Source of the DNA: Dorea longicatena
GTDB lineage: Bacteria > Bacillota > Clostridia > Lachnospirales > Lachnospiraceae
Direction of reading: 5' to 3'
DNA length: 64,000 nt
Assembly (NCBI RefSeq): GCF_025150085.1
Contig: NZ_CP102280.1
Coordinates: 996,001-1,060,000 of the forward strand
A model generated the notes under the pieces. That model did not search any database. It saw nothing but the letters and a program-made list of their open reading frames with translations, and was not told where the DNA came from. The position numbers and the translations under genes were made by a program. Positions 1 through 9,422 of this stretch are shown piece after piece (positions within the stretch are counted from its first letter, which is position 1; each line of letters opens with the position of its first letter).

Positions 1-1
1 C

Positions 2-1210
2 GGTAAAATAAATGTACAGCAGTCATTAATGGAGCGAGTAGAGGCTGTACGAAATACAGGATTAGCTGATGAAATTATTATTGAAGAGTATGAAGGACAG
101 AAAATTGATGATATTCAAAAATATAATGTTGACATATTTACCGTTGGAGATGATTGGGTAGGTAAATTTGACTATTTGGGAGAATATTGTAAAGTTGTAT
201 ATCTGGAACGTACTAAAGGTGTATCAAGCAGCGAATTACGTCAGGAAAAAAGAAGCTTAAGATTAGGATTGGTTGGTGAATCGACGATTCTAAAAAAAAT
301 AGCAAAAGAAAGTACATTTGTAAATGGACTTGTGATTTCAGGGGCCTTTTCGGAAGAAAAAGATGCATTAAAAAATATTCTGGAAGGAATACCTGTCTTT
401 GAAAAATATGAAGACTTATTACAAAAATCAGATGCAATATACCTTATTACAAGTCCAGCTCATCATTATGAAGATATAAAGCTGGCTCTGAAGATGAAAA
501 AGCATGTTTTATGTGAATCACCAATCGCATTATCAGAAGTACAGTGTCAGGAATTGTTTGACTTAGCCAAGTCTAATAAATGCATTTTGATGGATGCTAT
601 AAAGACGGCATATTCTACGGCTTATCATAGAATGCTTCTGTTAGTAAAAACAGGAGTGATAGGGAAACCGAAGTGTATTGATGCAACATGTACAAGTATA
701 AAAGAGTTTGATCAAAAGGATCCTCGAAAAGCAAAATATGCATGGAATAGTATTTCAGCTTGGGGACCTACAGCAATGTTACCAGTTTTCCAGGTGTTTG
801 GAACAGAATATGAAAGTAAACAAATTTTAACTTGTATAGAGTCAGAGGAATATCATTATGATTCTTTTTCGAAAATAGATTTTAGATATAAAGGAGCAGT
901 TGCATCGATAAAAGTAGGACAAGGTGTGAAATCGGAGGGAGAACTTGTGATTTCTGGAACTAAGGGATATATTTATGTTCCGGCACCTTGGTGGAAAACG
1001 GAATATTTTGAAGTCAGATTTGAACAACCAGAAAATAATAGAAGGTATTTCTTCCAACTTGATGGAGAAGGAATCAGATATGAACTGGTTGCTTTTGTGC
1101 GTGCTATAGAATTAGGAACTTCATTGACAAATGTTGAAAAAACAATTTCATGTGCAATAGGTAAGATTATGGAGAAATTTATGGATGGAGAAGTATTTAG
1201 AATAAAGTAA
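2..1210 (+). CDS. Cytidylyltransferase-Gfo/Idh/MocA oxidoreductase fusion, 5' end outside window
   Basis: The reading frame is open from base 2, so the gene starts upstream and an ATG at 29 is internal. The first ~80 visible residues resemble the C-terminal half of TagD-type glycerol-3-phosphate cytidylyltransferases (QQSLMERVEAV, then FTVGDDWVGKFD, then YLERTKGVSSSELR). A Gfo/Idh/MocA-type NAD(P) oxidoreductase follows, opening with LRLGLVGES. The usual EKP motif reads ESP (codons at 515-523), so the lysine normally found in the active site is replaced by serine. By inference it makes or modifies a CDP-linked precursor for the glycan cassette downstream. The fusion is clear; the substrate is unknown. 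Confidence 0.75.
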   Translation, partial: GKINVQQSLMERVEAVRNTGLADEIIIEEYEGQKIDDIQKYNVDIFTVGDDWVGKFDYLGEYCKVVYLERTKGVSSSELRQEKRSLRLGLVGESTILKKIAKESTFVNGLVISGAFSEEKDALKNILEGIPVFEKYEDLLQKSDAIYLITSPAHHYEDIKLALKMKKHVLCESPIALSEVQCQELFDLAKSNKCILMDAIKTAYSTAYHRMLLLVKTGVIGKPKCIDATCTSIKEFDQKDPRKAKYAWNSISAWGPTAMLPVFQVFGTEYESKQILTCIESEEYHYDSFSKIDFRYKGAVASIKVGQGVKSEGELVISGTKGYIYVPAPWWKTEYFEVRFEQPENNRRYFFQLDGEGIRYELVAFVRAIELGTSLTNVEKTISCAIGKIMEKFMDGEVFRIK

Positions 1211-1230
1211 GAGAAGAAAGCAGGATATAT

Positions 1231-2247
1231 ATGGAAGAAAAAAAGGTGACTGTTTCTGTTAGAGACAGTCAGATGGACAATATAAAAGCAATACTTTTGT
1301 TTTTAGTAGCGTTAGGGCATACTTTAGATGTATATAAAGATGTATGGAATGTTAATATGTATTTGATGAAATATATTTATTTGTTTCATATGCCTTTATT
1401 TGCTTTTATTACAGGCTATTTTACTAAAAATACGGAAAAGGCAAGGAACTTTGCAATTGAAAAATGTTTGATTCCGTATATATTATTGCAATCGTTATAT
1501 GTAATAATGGGGAAATTGATGATCCATATGGGATTAGCTAACTTTAATAGTGGTGTGTTTAATGGATCGTTACTGGTTCCTTCCTCAGCTTTTTATTATT
1601 TGTTAGCTGTTTTTGTGTGGAAATTAACGGCAAAAGAATTTATGAACTTACGTCATCCTTTTATTATATCTGTTGCATTAGGCTTGTTGGTAAGTGTTAC
1701 TAAGATGCAAGAATTTCACATGGGATATGGTGCAGTTTTTGCATTATTACCATTTTTTGTTGCAGGAGTACTCTGTGATGAAAAATTGTTATTACGTATA
1801 AGAAATAGTAAAAAGATATTTTCAATTTTAATATTAGGGTTATGTATTATACCGGCGGTAAAATTGCCGTATAGCATACATAGCGTGAGATCATCATATC
1901 AGACAGCAGGTTTCAGTGATATTTTTGGAATTGGTTATAGAATAATATTTTATATAATAGCACTATTAATGGGGTATGCAGTTATATCTATAACAAGTAG
2001 AAAAAGGAATGTGTTTACGCATATTGGGGAAGCATCTATTTTAGTGTATGCGGGATCTACTTTTTTAGCGCCACATGGTTACCTGATATTAAATAAGATA
2101 TTTGGATTTTCAAAAAACAATTGGATAAATTTGATAACAATGATGATTTATTGTATAATACTTATTTGGGTATGTGCAATTCCAACTTTTTTGAAATTGT
2201 ATAATTGGATATTATCTAAGATAAATTATATTTTGTTCAAAAAATGA
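1231..2247 (+). CDS. Acyltransferase-3 family membrane O-acyltransferase
   Basis: A 338-residue polytopic membrane protein with about ten hydrophobic segments. The N-terminus has the acyltransferase-3 signature: an aspartate and a lysine before the first helix, then LVALGHTLD with the conserved histidine. FHMPLFAFITGYF is the second conserved block. The closest general type is the fucose 4-O-acetylase-like branch. Such enzymes move acetyl or other acyl groups onto sugars across the membrane. It begins 20 nt after the fusion gene and lies in the same AT-rich operon, so it probably decorates the surface glycan. The acceptor sugar cannot be read from the sequence. Confidence 0.8.
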   Translation: MEEKKVTVSVRDSQMDNIKAILLFLVALGHTLDVYKDVWNVNMYLMKYIYLFHMPLFAFITGYFTKNTEKARNFAIEKCLIPYILLQSLYVIMGKLMIHMGLANFNSGVFNGSLLVPSSAFYYLLAVFVWKLTAKEFMNLRHPFIISVALGLLVSVTKMQEFHMGYGAVFALLPFFVAGVLCDEKLLLRIRNSKKIFSILILGLCIIPAVKLPYSIHSVRSSYQTAGFSDIFGIGYRIIFYIIALLMGYAVISITSRKRNVFTHIGEASILVYAGSTFLAPHGYLILNKIFGFSKNNWINLITMMIYCIILIWVCAIPTFLKLYNWILSKINYILFKK

Positions 2248-2275
2248 TATTAGGAAAAACAAAAGGAAAAATATT

Positions 2276-3079
2276 ATGGGAAATAAACACTTTAAAAATC
2301 ATACGTTTGTAATTTGTGCATATAAAGAAAGTCCGTACTTAGAAGAGTGTATACAGTCATTAATGAATCAGCGAATAAAAAGTAATGTTATAATTACAAC
2401 TTCGACTCCAAATGTATATATAGAACGGCTAGCGGAAAAATATCAAATACCAGTTAAGATTAATAATGGAGAAAAAGGAATTGTTCAAGATTGGAACTTT
2501 GCGTATGAACAAGTAAACACCGATTTTCTTACAATTGCACACCAAGATGATATTTATTTACCGAATTATCTTGAAGACTTTTTGAAGATGGTTAAAAATG
2601 TGCAAAAGCCACTTATTTATTTCTGCAATTATGGAGAAATTCGTAATTCTGTAGAAGTAGATGAAAATAAATTATTAAGAGTTAAGAGAATAATGCTAAA
2701 GCCTCTGGAATGGAAAAAGTTGTGGAATAATATTTGGATTAGAAGAAGAATATTATCATTTGGGTGTGCTATTTGTTGTCCATCCGTAACTTTTAATAAG
2801 AGAAGTATAAAGCATTCACCATTTGAGGTGAAATATCGTTCAGATGAAGATTGGCAGGCTTGGGAGAAGATATCTAAACGAAAAGGTGCATTTGTATACA
2901 ATCGAAAAATAGGAATGAGACACCGTGTTCATGAAGAATCTGAAACCAGTATTATATTAAATGACGGTGCTAGAAAAAAAGAAGATTATGAAATGTTTTG
3001 CAAGTTTTGGCCATCTTCTGTTGCAAAATTACTCGTGAAATTCTATTCTAACAGCGAAAAATCTAATCAGATGGAGTAA
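2276..3079 (+). CDS. Glycosyltransferase family 2
   Basis: A 267-residue GT-A fold transferase. FVICAYKESPYLEECIQSL is the nucleotide-sugar-binding start of family 2, and the DxD-like motif is HQDDIY near residue 89. There is no membrane segment, so it should act at the inner membrane face on a lipid-linked or nucleotide-sugar substrate. It has an A-rich, GGA-containing ribosome site before the ATG and sits between the acyltransferase and a DPM1-like gene. Sugar specificity is not predictable. Confidence 0.82.
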   Translation: MGNKHFKNHTFVICAYKESPYLEECIQSLMNQRIKSNVIITTSTPNVYIERLAEKYQIPVKINNGEKGIVQDWNFAYEQVNTDFLTIAHQDDIYLPNYLEDFLKMVKNVQKPLIYFCNYGEIRNSVEVDENKLLRVKRIMLKPLEWKKLWNNIWIRRRILSFGCAICCPSVTFNKRSIKHSPFEVKYRSDEDWQAWEKISKRKGAFVYNRKIGMRHRVHEESETSIILNDGARKKEDYEMFCKFWPSSVAKLLVKFYSNSEKSNQME

Positions 3080-3084
3080 TACGT

Positions 3085-3777
3085 ATGAAGAAATTAATAA
3101 TTATACCTGCATATAATGAGGCTGAAAATATAGTGAAAACAGTTACACAAATAGTTGAAAAGGCACCAGATTTTGATTATGTGATTATTAATGATTGTTC
3201 TGTTGACAATACGTTGCAGATATGTAAAGAAAATAATTTTAATGTTATAAACTTGCCGATTAATCTAGGAATTGGCGGGGCAGTGCAGACTGGATACTTA
3301 TATGCCTGTGAAAAAGAATATGACTTGGCGGTACAAGTTGATGGAGATGGACAGCATGATCCAGAGTTTTTAGAAGAAATGTCAAGTTATTTTGAAAATT
3401 CAGATGTAGATATGGTTATAGGATCCCGTTTTATAGAGAAAAGTGGATTTCAGTCATCGGCAATAAGGCGTGTTGGAATTAAATTCTTTTCAGCGTTAAT
3501 TAAATTCTTGACTGGGGAAAAAATAACTGATCCAACTTCTGGATTGAGAATGGTAGGAAGAAAAGGAATACAATTATTTGCCAGAGAATATCCTAAAGAT
3601 TATCCTGAACCGGAAACTATTGTTGCGATGTTAAAAAGAAAATATAGAATAATAGAAATTCCGGTAATAATGAGAGAGAGAGAAGGGGGTGTCTCTTCAA
3701 TCTCTATGAAAAAATCGATATATTATATGGTGAAGGTTACAATGGCAATTTTAATAGAAAAGATTAGGAAGTATTAG
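3085..3777 (+). CDS. Dolichol-phosphate mannosyltransferase-like GT2
   Basis: A 230-residue family 2 glycosyltransferase of the DPM1/polyprenyl-phosphate type: KLIIIPAYNEAENI at the N-terminus, VIINDCSVDNT, and the metal-binding VDGDGQHDPEF block near residue 90. It lacks C-terminal membrane helices, and the next gene encodes a small DUF2304 membrane protein, a common partner for soluble DPM1-like enzymes. The pair probably loads a sugar onto undecaprenyl phosphate for use outside the membrane, for example by the DUF2142 protein that follows. Confidence 0.85.
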   Translation: MKKLIIIPAYNEAENIVKTVTQIVEKAPDFDYVIINDCSVDNTLQICKENNFNVINLPINLGIGGAVQTGYLYACEKEYDLAVQVDGDGQHDPEFLEEMSSYFENSDVDMVIGSRFIEKSGFQSSAIRRVGIKFFSALIKFLTGEKITDPTSGLRMVGRKGIQLFAREYPKDYPEPETIVAMLKRKYRIIEIPVIMREREGGVSSISMKKSIYYMVKVTMAILIEKIRKY

Positions 3778-3779
3778 TG

Positions 3780-4148
3780 ATGAGTGTGAAAATTCAAATA
3801 ATAATTGCAGTGCTTATTATATGTGCGTTAATTGTAATTATAGATATGATTAGGAAGAAAAGATTAGAATTAAGTTATGCATTATCATGGCTCCTTGTAG
3901 GAATAGGTGTGTTGATTTTAGACATTTTTCCTCAACTCATAAAAACTATTTCAGAAAAAATAGGTATAGTAAGTCCTGTTAATATGTTATTCTTTTTTGG
4001 CTTTTGTTTTTCTTTGATTATAATATTTGTATTGACAATTGCGGTATCTAAATTATCGATAAAGATAAAACAGTTAGCTCAACAAATAGCAATATATGAA
4101 AAAAAAGAAAAGGAAAGAAGACAGCAAAATGAGGTGGAAGGAAAATAA
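3780..4148 (+). CDS. DUF2304 family small membrane protein
   Basis: About 122 residues with three hydrophobic helices and a charged C-terminal tail (AIYEKKEKERRQQ). The layout and the RxxLELSYALSWLLVG block match DUF2304, a family regularly found beside DPM1-like transferases. The ATG at 3780 is preferred; a GTG at 3777 overlapping the previous stop is also possible. A role as membrane anchor or lipid-sugar flippase helper is inferred from context only. Confidence 0.75.
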   Translation: MSVKIQIIIAVLIICALIVIIDMIRKKRLELSYALSWLLVGIGVLILDIFPQLIKTISEKIGIVSPVNMLFFFGFCFSLIIIFVLTIAVSKLSIKIKQLAQQIAIYEKKEKERRQQNEVEGK

Positions 4149-4150
4149 AG

Positions 4151-6136
4151 GTGAATAATTGGAAAAGAAATAAATATATAATAACTTCAATAGTGATTTT
4201 TTTTGCATTTTTAACAGCAATGCTTATTTCGTATAATAAAATATGGAAAGATAAAGTACAATCGCCATGGGCTGTTATGAAGGTAGAGGATTCACCGAAT
4301 TATTTGGGGAGTAAAGACATTATTGAATTGCAAAATGGAAAAGATGTTTCTCAAAAAATACAAATGGTTAGTGAAAACTTAACTGGTGTAGCAATAAAAT
4401 TCGCAAATGTGGATAAAAAAGCAACAGGTATTATTGAGATTGAATTATTGGATCCGAATAGTAAATTAGTTGAAAGATGGAAGTTGGATTGTGCGATCCT
4501 TCAAACAGACGGATATTGTAATGTACAATTGAAAAAAGATATAAAGGTCAAAGTCGGCGAAAAATATGAGTTAATTATTAGACCTAGATTACAAGATGGA
4601 AAAGGATTAGCACTTGAATTATCAAGACCATCAGTGATAACAGGTCATGCCAATGTAAAAGGTGAAAAAAATATATCGTTGTCTTTGGCGTATAAGTTGT
4701 ACGATGGCGACGGAAGTGCATTAAAATATTTAATTGTCGCAATTATTATTACAGCACTTGTAGCAATGCTTGGAAGCTTTTTGATGATGAAAAAGGGAAA
4801 AATCGCAAGTACATTTGTCGTAATGACATTTTTTATTGGATGCATTTATATTTTTGTATTACCACCGTTTGCTGTACCGGATGAAAGTGCCCATTTTGTT
4901 ACGGTATATTCTAAAAGTAATAAATTGCTAGGAAAAGAAGTTGCTGATAAAGAGGGAAAAGTAATTGCTGATTCTAATATGGGATTATATTTTATTAGAG
5001 AAGAGTATCCTACAAAAGAGTCTTATATTAGATTTGTAAAAGGAGCATTAGGAAAAAATTCAGATACTATTACTACTAAAGAAGGATTGGCGAATCCTTT
5101 AAATGTAAAAGCGATAGGTTATATTCCTCAGATTATAGGAGTGAGTATTGCAAGAATACTGGGAGGATCTGGAGAACAAATTTTATTGATAGGAAGATTA
5201 TTTGCTCTTTTGTGGTATTGTTTTGTTATGTATTTTGCAATACGAATATTTCCGTTTAATAAAATGATTATTTTTGCAGTAGGATTATTGCCAATGACAA
5301 TACAACAAGTGTGTTCGTTTAGTTATGATTCGATTTTATTAGGTTTATGCTTTTTCTTAATATCATACATTTTATGGTTAATTTATACTAAGGAGAGTGT
5401 GGAGATAAAGGATGTTCTAATATTAGTTTGTGCTATTAGTGGAATTGTAATGATTAAATATATATATATACCAATAATAGGGCTGCTTTTATTTGTCCCA
5501 AAACAAAAGTTTAATTTTAGAGTTAACAGAAAAAAAATAGCATTGTATATGTTTGGAATGCTTTCAATAGTTGAAATAGTTTCAAAAGTGACATTGATTA
5601 CAGAAGCAGCAGAAAAAAATATGCAAATTAGATCGGATGGATTATACAAATATTCAATAGGATATATAATGAGTAATTTGGGTGATACATTGGTAGTAGT
5701 TGTTCGAACAATTTTTGAAAAGCTCTCTTTTTTTGTTGAGTCGATGATTGCCAATCCATTAGGTTGGGTAGATATACAGGTCCCGAACATTATTGTTATG
5801 GGGTTCGCTATTGTTTTGATTTTTAGTGCAATTCCAAATCATATATCAAAAAAAACGACTAAAAAGCTAATGATAATGTCAGGGGTTATAGTTATATTAG
5901 TTAGTGGATTGGTCTTGGCTGCGATGTTAATTAGTTATACCTATGTTGGATCAGATATTATTCTTGGGGTACAAGGAAGATATTTCCTTCCCGTTTTACC
6001 GTTGATATTGTTAATTATTCAAGGAAGTAAGAATATTGTTGTAAAAGATAGTATAGAGACAGAATTGATACTTGCTATTACGGGATTGCAGTTATATACA
6101 ATTTGGTCAATAGTATCAGTTGTGATTACAAGATAG
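4151..6136 (+). CDS. DUF2142 family polytopic membrane protein
   Basis: 661 residues from a GTG start with GGAAGGA about eight bases upstream. One N-terminal helix is followed by an extracytoplasmic region of ~150 residues, then about ten membrane helices. LPPFAVPDESAHF after the second helix is typical of DUF2142, in which an acidic residue and a histidine sit in an external loop much as in GT-C glycosyltransferases. With the DPM1-like and DUF2304 genes just upstream, the likely role is transfer of a sugar from polyprenyl phosphate to an exported glycan. That role is an inference. Confidence 0.75.
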   Translation: MNNWKRNKYIITSIVIFFAFLTAMLISYNKIWKDKVQSPWAVMKVEDSPNYLGSKDIIELQNGKDVSQKIQMVSENLTGVAIKFANVDKKATGIIEIELLDPNSKLVERWKLDCAILQTDGYCNVQLKKDIKVKVGEKYELIIRPRLQDGKGLALELSRPSVITGHANVKGEKNISLSLAYKLYDGDGSALKYLIVAIIITALVAMLGSFLMMKKGKIASTFVVMTFFIGCIYIFVLPPFAVPDESAHFVTVYSKSNKLLGKEVADKEGKVIADSNMGLYFIREEYPTKESYIRFVKGALGKNSDTITTKEGLANPLNVKAIGYIPQIIGVSIARILGGSGEQILLIGRLFALLWYCFVMYFAIRIFPFNKMIIFAVGLLPMTIQQVCSFSYDSILLGLCFFLISYILWLIYTKESVEIKDVLILVCAISGIVMIKYIYIPIIGLLLFVPKQKFNFRVNRKKIALYMFGMLSIVEIVSKVTLITEAAEKNMQIRSDGLYKYSIGYIMSNLGDTLVVVVRTIFEKLSFFVESMIANPLGWVDIQVPNIIVMGFAIVLIFSAIPNHISKKTTKKLMIMSGVIVILVSGLVLAAMLISYTYVGSDIILGVQGRYFLPVLPLILLIIQGSKNIVVKDSIETELILAITGLQLYTIWSIVSVVITR

Positions 6137-6152
6137 CAATTAAGATGTAAAC

Positions 6153-6181
6153 TTGCTATAAAAAAGAAAAAATGCTATAAT
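6153..6181 (+). promoter_or_regulatory. Sigma-A-type promoter before the ABC exporter
   Basis: TTGCTA at 6153-6158 and TATAAT at 6176-6181 are separated by 17 bases. It lies in the gap after the DUF2142 gene and would give the exporter genes their own transcript. Confidence 0.6.
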
Positions 6182-6217
6182 ATACAAACATTTTGAAAGG
6201 TATCATAAGGAGATACG

Positions 6218-6994
6218 ATGAAACGTTATATAGAAAATTTTAAAAAATTCCAACCACTGTTATATGAATTGGTTGCAAGAGATGTGAAAATAAAATATCG
6301 AAAATCCGTTCTGGGAGTTTTGTGGACACTTTTGAATCCATTAATGATGATGATTATTTTATCAATCGTATTTTCAAATTTAATGAAATTTGATGTGCAA
6401 AATTATTCGTTATATTTACTTTGTGGACAGATATTATTTAACTTTTATAATGAAGCTACTTCTGGTGCGATGACATCTATATTGGGGAATGCACCGTTAA
6501 TAAAAAAGGTATATATTCCTAAATATTTATTTGTGGTGTCAAGAATAGCGTCAAGTTCGATTAATATTCTGTCATCATTTTGTGCATTGATTCTTGTAAT
6601 GTTATTTACAAGACAAGAATTACACTTTACAATGTTTTTAGTGGTAATACCGTTGGTGTATCTGATAGTTTTTTCAATGGGTGTGGGATTGATATTAGCC
6701 GCACTTACTGTAAAGTTTAGAGATATCATGCATTTGTATACGGTATTTTTAACTGGACTTATGTATTTAACACCGGTAATTTATCCTATGAGTATGTTAC
6801 CTGGATGGGTATATAAGATAGTCTCTATAAATCCATTGACTATGATAATGGTAATTTTTAGAAACGTAGTGATTTATAATACAATTCCATCCGTTGGTGA
6901 ATTTATAGTTCCGCTTATTATAGTGATAGTAACGTTTTTCTTAGGATTATGGGTGTTCTATAAACAGCAGGATAAGTTTATTTTGAATTTGTAA
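6218..6994 (+). CDS. ABC-2 type polysaccharide exporter permease (Wzm/TagG-like)
   Basis: 258 residues, six predicted membrane helices, with the family-typical start: LVARDVKIKYRKSVLGVLW just before the first helix. LMYLTPVIYPMSMLP in the later helices is also characteristic. The ATPase gene follows after 18 nt. The pair exports a lipid-linked glycan across the membrane, as in O-antigen and teichoic acid transport. The ribosome site is AAGGAG, about eight bases before the ATG. Confidence 0.9.
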   Translation: MKRYIENFKKFQPLLYELVARDVKIKYRKSVLGVLWTLLNPLMMMIILSIVFSNLMKFDVQNYSLYLLCGQILFNFYNEATSGAMTSILGNAPLIKKVYIPKYLFVVSRIASSSINILSSFCALILVMLFTRQELHFTMFLVVIPLVYLIVFSMGVGLILAALTVKFRDIMHLYTVFLTGLMYLTPVIYPMSMLPGWVYKIVSINPLTMIMVIFRNVVIYNTIPSVGEFIVPLIIVIVTFFLGLWVFYKQQDKFILNL

Positions 6995-7012
6995 AATAAT
7001 AGGAGTTTTATT

Positions 7013-7771
7013 ATGGATCAGGATACGATCATAAAAGTAGATCATGTTTCGATGAAGTTTAATTTATCGAGCGAAAAAGTAGATAATTTTAAGGAATATT
7101 TGATTAAAAGAATAAAAAACAATTTGAAATACGATGAGTTTTGGGCACTGACAGATGTTAACTTCGAAGTAAAAAGGGGAGAGTCAGTTGCACTGATCGG
7201 ATTAAATGGTTGTGGGAAAAGTACAATGTTAAAGGTAATTGCCGGTGTATTGAAGCCGACGAAAGGATCTGTCTCAGTTGGCGGGACAATTGCTCCTATG
7301 ATTGAATTAGGTGCGGGATTCGATATGGATTTAACTGCAAGAGAAAATGTATATTTAAATGGGGCAATTCTGGGATATAACAGAGCTCAGATGAATGAAT
7401 ATTATGATGATCTTGTGGAATTTTCCGAATTGGAAGAGTTTATGGATGTTCCTATTAAGAATTTTTCGTCGGGAATGTTAGCAAGACTTGCTTTTTCGAT
7501 TGCGACAATAGGAAAACCGGATATTTTAATTGTAGATGAGGTTTTGTCTGTTGGAGATTTCAGATTTCAGGAAAAATGTGAAAAACGAATCCAGGGAATG
7601 ATGAAAGAAGATACAACAATTTTATTTGTATCACATAGCATTGATCAGGTGAAAAAGATTTGCAAAAGAGCAATTTGGATCGAAAAGGGACATATTCGTG
7701 ATGATGGCCCTAGTGACATTGTGGGAACAGAGTTTGAACGAGCTTATTATGCAGGAGAACTATCTGAATAA
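7013..7771 (+). CDS. ABC polysaccharide exporter ATPase (Wzt/TagH-like)
   Basis: 252 residues. Walker A is GLNGCGKST at about 63-71, the signature is FSSGM near 145, and Walker B is ILIVDEVL near 166. The N-terminal VSMKFNLSSEKVDNFKEYL segment is typical of polysaccharide exporters. It ends without the extra carbohydrate-binding domain of Wzt proteins that recognise capped chains, so export is probably not coupled to a chain-end signal through this protein. Confidence 0.9.
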   Translation: MDQDTIIKVDHVSMKFNLSSEKVDNFKEYLIKRIKNNLKYDEFWALTDVNFEVKRGESVALIGLNGCGKSTMLKVIAGVLKPTKGSVSVGGTIAPMIELGAGFDMDLTARENVYLNGAILGYNRAQMNEYYDDLVEFSELEEFMDVPIKNFSSGMLARLAFSIATIGKPDILIVDEVLSVGDFRFQEKCEKRIQGMMKEDTTILFVSHSIDQVKKICKRAIWIEKGHIRDDGPSDIVGTEFERAYYAGELSE

Positions 7772-7788
7772 ATAGAAGGTTGAATAGA

Positions 7789-8424
7789 ATGAAAACGATT
7801 AAAAAAATAGGGATAGCAATTATTATAATTATAATAGGTGGGGCTTATGCGTATGGAACGTGGCCTAGGCCGATATATAATACAGATATAGGAAGTTTAT
7901 CTTATGAAAAAACGGATTTTCTCACTACAGATTCTACAATGGAACAAAAATTTGTCTGTGGGAATAACGGATTTTCCGGGTTTACAATAAAAATGTTAAA
8001 GCAGGACGGACAGAACATCGGTAATTACAGATGGACTGTAGAAGAAGTTAAAACTGGAAAAACAATTGGAAAAGGAACTATTTCCGAGGCGGATACAGAA
8101 ACAAGATTATTTGAAAGCAGTAATCCGCAGAAACAGGGAATGGTAAATGTAAATTTTCCTAAGCAGCAAAATAGTAAGGGCAAGGAATATAGACTGACTT
8201 TACAGGCAGAAGAAATGGAGGATACAGAATCCGTTGCGGTTTATATTACGGAAAAAAATTCGACAGAAAGTGAATTAAAGGTAAATGAAAATGCAATGAC
8301 TGATAAGGCAAGCGTTGTTAAGCTGAATTATAAGCGCTTTAATGTGGAAACATTTATTGTTTTCTTGGGAATTGCAGTATATTTATGGGCATTTATCAAA
8401 TTTATGTATAAATTGTTCCGATAA
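7789..8424 (+). CDS. Membrane-anchored extracytoplasmic protein of unknown function
   Basis: About 211 residues from the ATG at 7789. AGAAGGT at 7774-7780 favours this ATG over a TTG at 7780. One helix at residues ~6-22, a ~145-residue polar region rich in beta-prone and charged stretches, and a second helix at the extreme C-terminus (FIVFLGIAVYLWAFI) suggest an external domain held at both ends. I do not recognise the family. Its place between the exporter ATPase and a rhamnosyltransferase-like gene suggests a role in export or glycan handling. Confidence 0.6.
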   Translation: MKTIKKIGIAIIIIIIGGAYAYGTWPRPIYNTDIGSLSYEKTDFLTTDSTMEQKFVCGNNGFSGFTIKMLKQDGQNIGNYRWTVEEVKTGKTIGKGTISEADTETRLFESSNPQKQGMVNVNFPKQQNSKGKEYRLTLQAEEMEDTESVAVYITEKNSTESELKVNENAMTDKASVVKLNYKRFNVETFIVFLGIAVYLWAFIKFMYKLFR

Positions 8425-8442
8425 GTGAGAGGAGTATATATC

Positions 8443-9420
8443 GTGGATGTTACAATTGTAATTCCAACAAAAAATGCGGGCAGATTATTTGAAAAAGTAC
8501 TGAAAAAGGTATTTGCACAGGAAACTACGTATGAATATGAAGTGATTTGTGTTGATTCCGGTTCCAGTGATAATACAATTGAAATAATCAAGAAGTTCCC
8601 GTGCAAATTGTACGAGATTCCGGCTTCGGAATTTGGTCATGGGAAGACCAGAAATTATGGGGCTTCCAAGGGAACAGGAGAATATATTGTTTTTATTACA
8701 CAGGATGCAATGCCGGCATCATCAAAATGGCTTCAGAATTTTATTGATGCAATGAAATCGGATCCGGAAATTGTCGGTGGCTTCGGAATTCATTATCCAT
8801 ATCCGGATTGCAATGTAATTGATAAAAGGGATTTATATTATCATTTTAAGAATTTCGGCGATGATAATACAATTTTTCAAATAACTGATGAAAACAGGCA
8901 ACGCTATAAGGAAGAAGAAGGATATAGACATTTACTGTCGTTCTTTTCGGATAATAATTCGTGTATACGAAGAGACATATTTGAAAAGTATCCTTATAAA
9001 GATGTTTCTTTTGCCGAAGACCAGATTTGGGCTAAACAAATGATTGAGTTGGGATATAAAAAATTGTATTCTCCATTCGCTCCGGTTTATCATTCACACA
9101 ATTATAAGCTGTCTACATATTTTATGAGATACTATGATGAATATAAAGGACTTTATTATCTCCAGAATTATCAGATCGCAAAATCATGGACAAGACTTCC
9201 ATTGATGATTGCGAAGCATACGATATCAGATGCGAGATATATCCGGCATCTGGAAATGAGTAAAAAAGAAAAGATACATTGGATGTTGTATTCAATGTCA
9301 AGAAATTTTAGTCGTTATTGTGGCGGCTATTTGGGAGGAAAATACGACAGTTATTCATCAAAGAAAAAGAAGTGGCTCGATCATAAAATTTCTCAACAAT
9401 ATAAACAAAGGAAGGCGTAG
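8443..9420 (+). CDS. Rhamnosyltransferase-like glycosyltransferase family 2
   Basis: About 325 residues from the GTG at 8443, chosen because GAGAGGAG lies 10 bases upstream; a GTG at 8425 has no room for a ribosome site. The GT2 start is VTIVIPTKNAG, followed by VDSGSSDNT. The blocks EFGHGKTRNYG and FITQDAMP are typical of rhamnosyltransferase-like GT2 proteins, and a similar pair occurs in the protein at 25304-26221. It is likely a dTDP-rhamnose-using enzyme, fed by the rml genes about 7 kb downstream. Confidence 0.8.
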   Translation: MDVTIVIPTKNAGRLFEKVLKKVFAQETTYEYEVICVDSGSSDNTIEIIKKFPCKLYEIPASEFGHGKTRNYGASKGTGEYIVFITQDAMPASSKWLQNFIDAMKSDPEIVGGFGIHYPYPDCNVIDKRDLYYHFKNFGDDNTIFQITDENRQRYKEEEGYRHLLSFFSDNNSCIRRDIFEKYPYKDVSFAEDQIWAKQMIELGYKKLYSPFAPVYHSHNYKLSTYFMRYYDEYKGLYYLQNYQIAKSWTRLPLMIAKHTISDARYIRHLEMSKKEKIHWMLYSMSRNFSRYCGGYLGGKYDSYSSKKKKWLDHKISQQYKQRKA

Positions 9421-9422
9421 TA

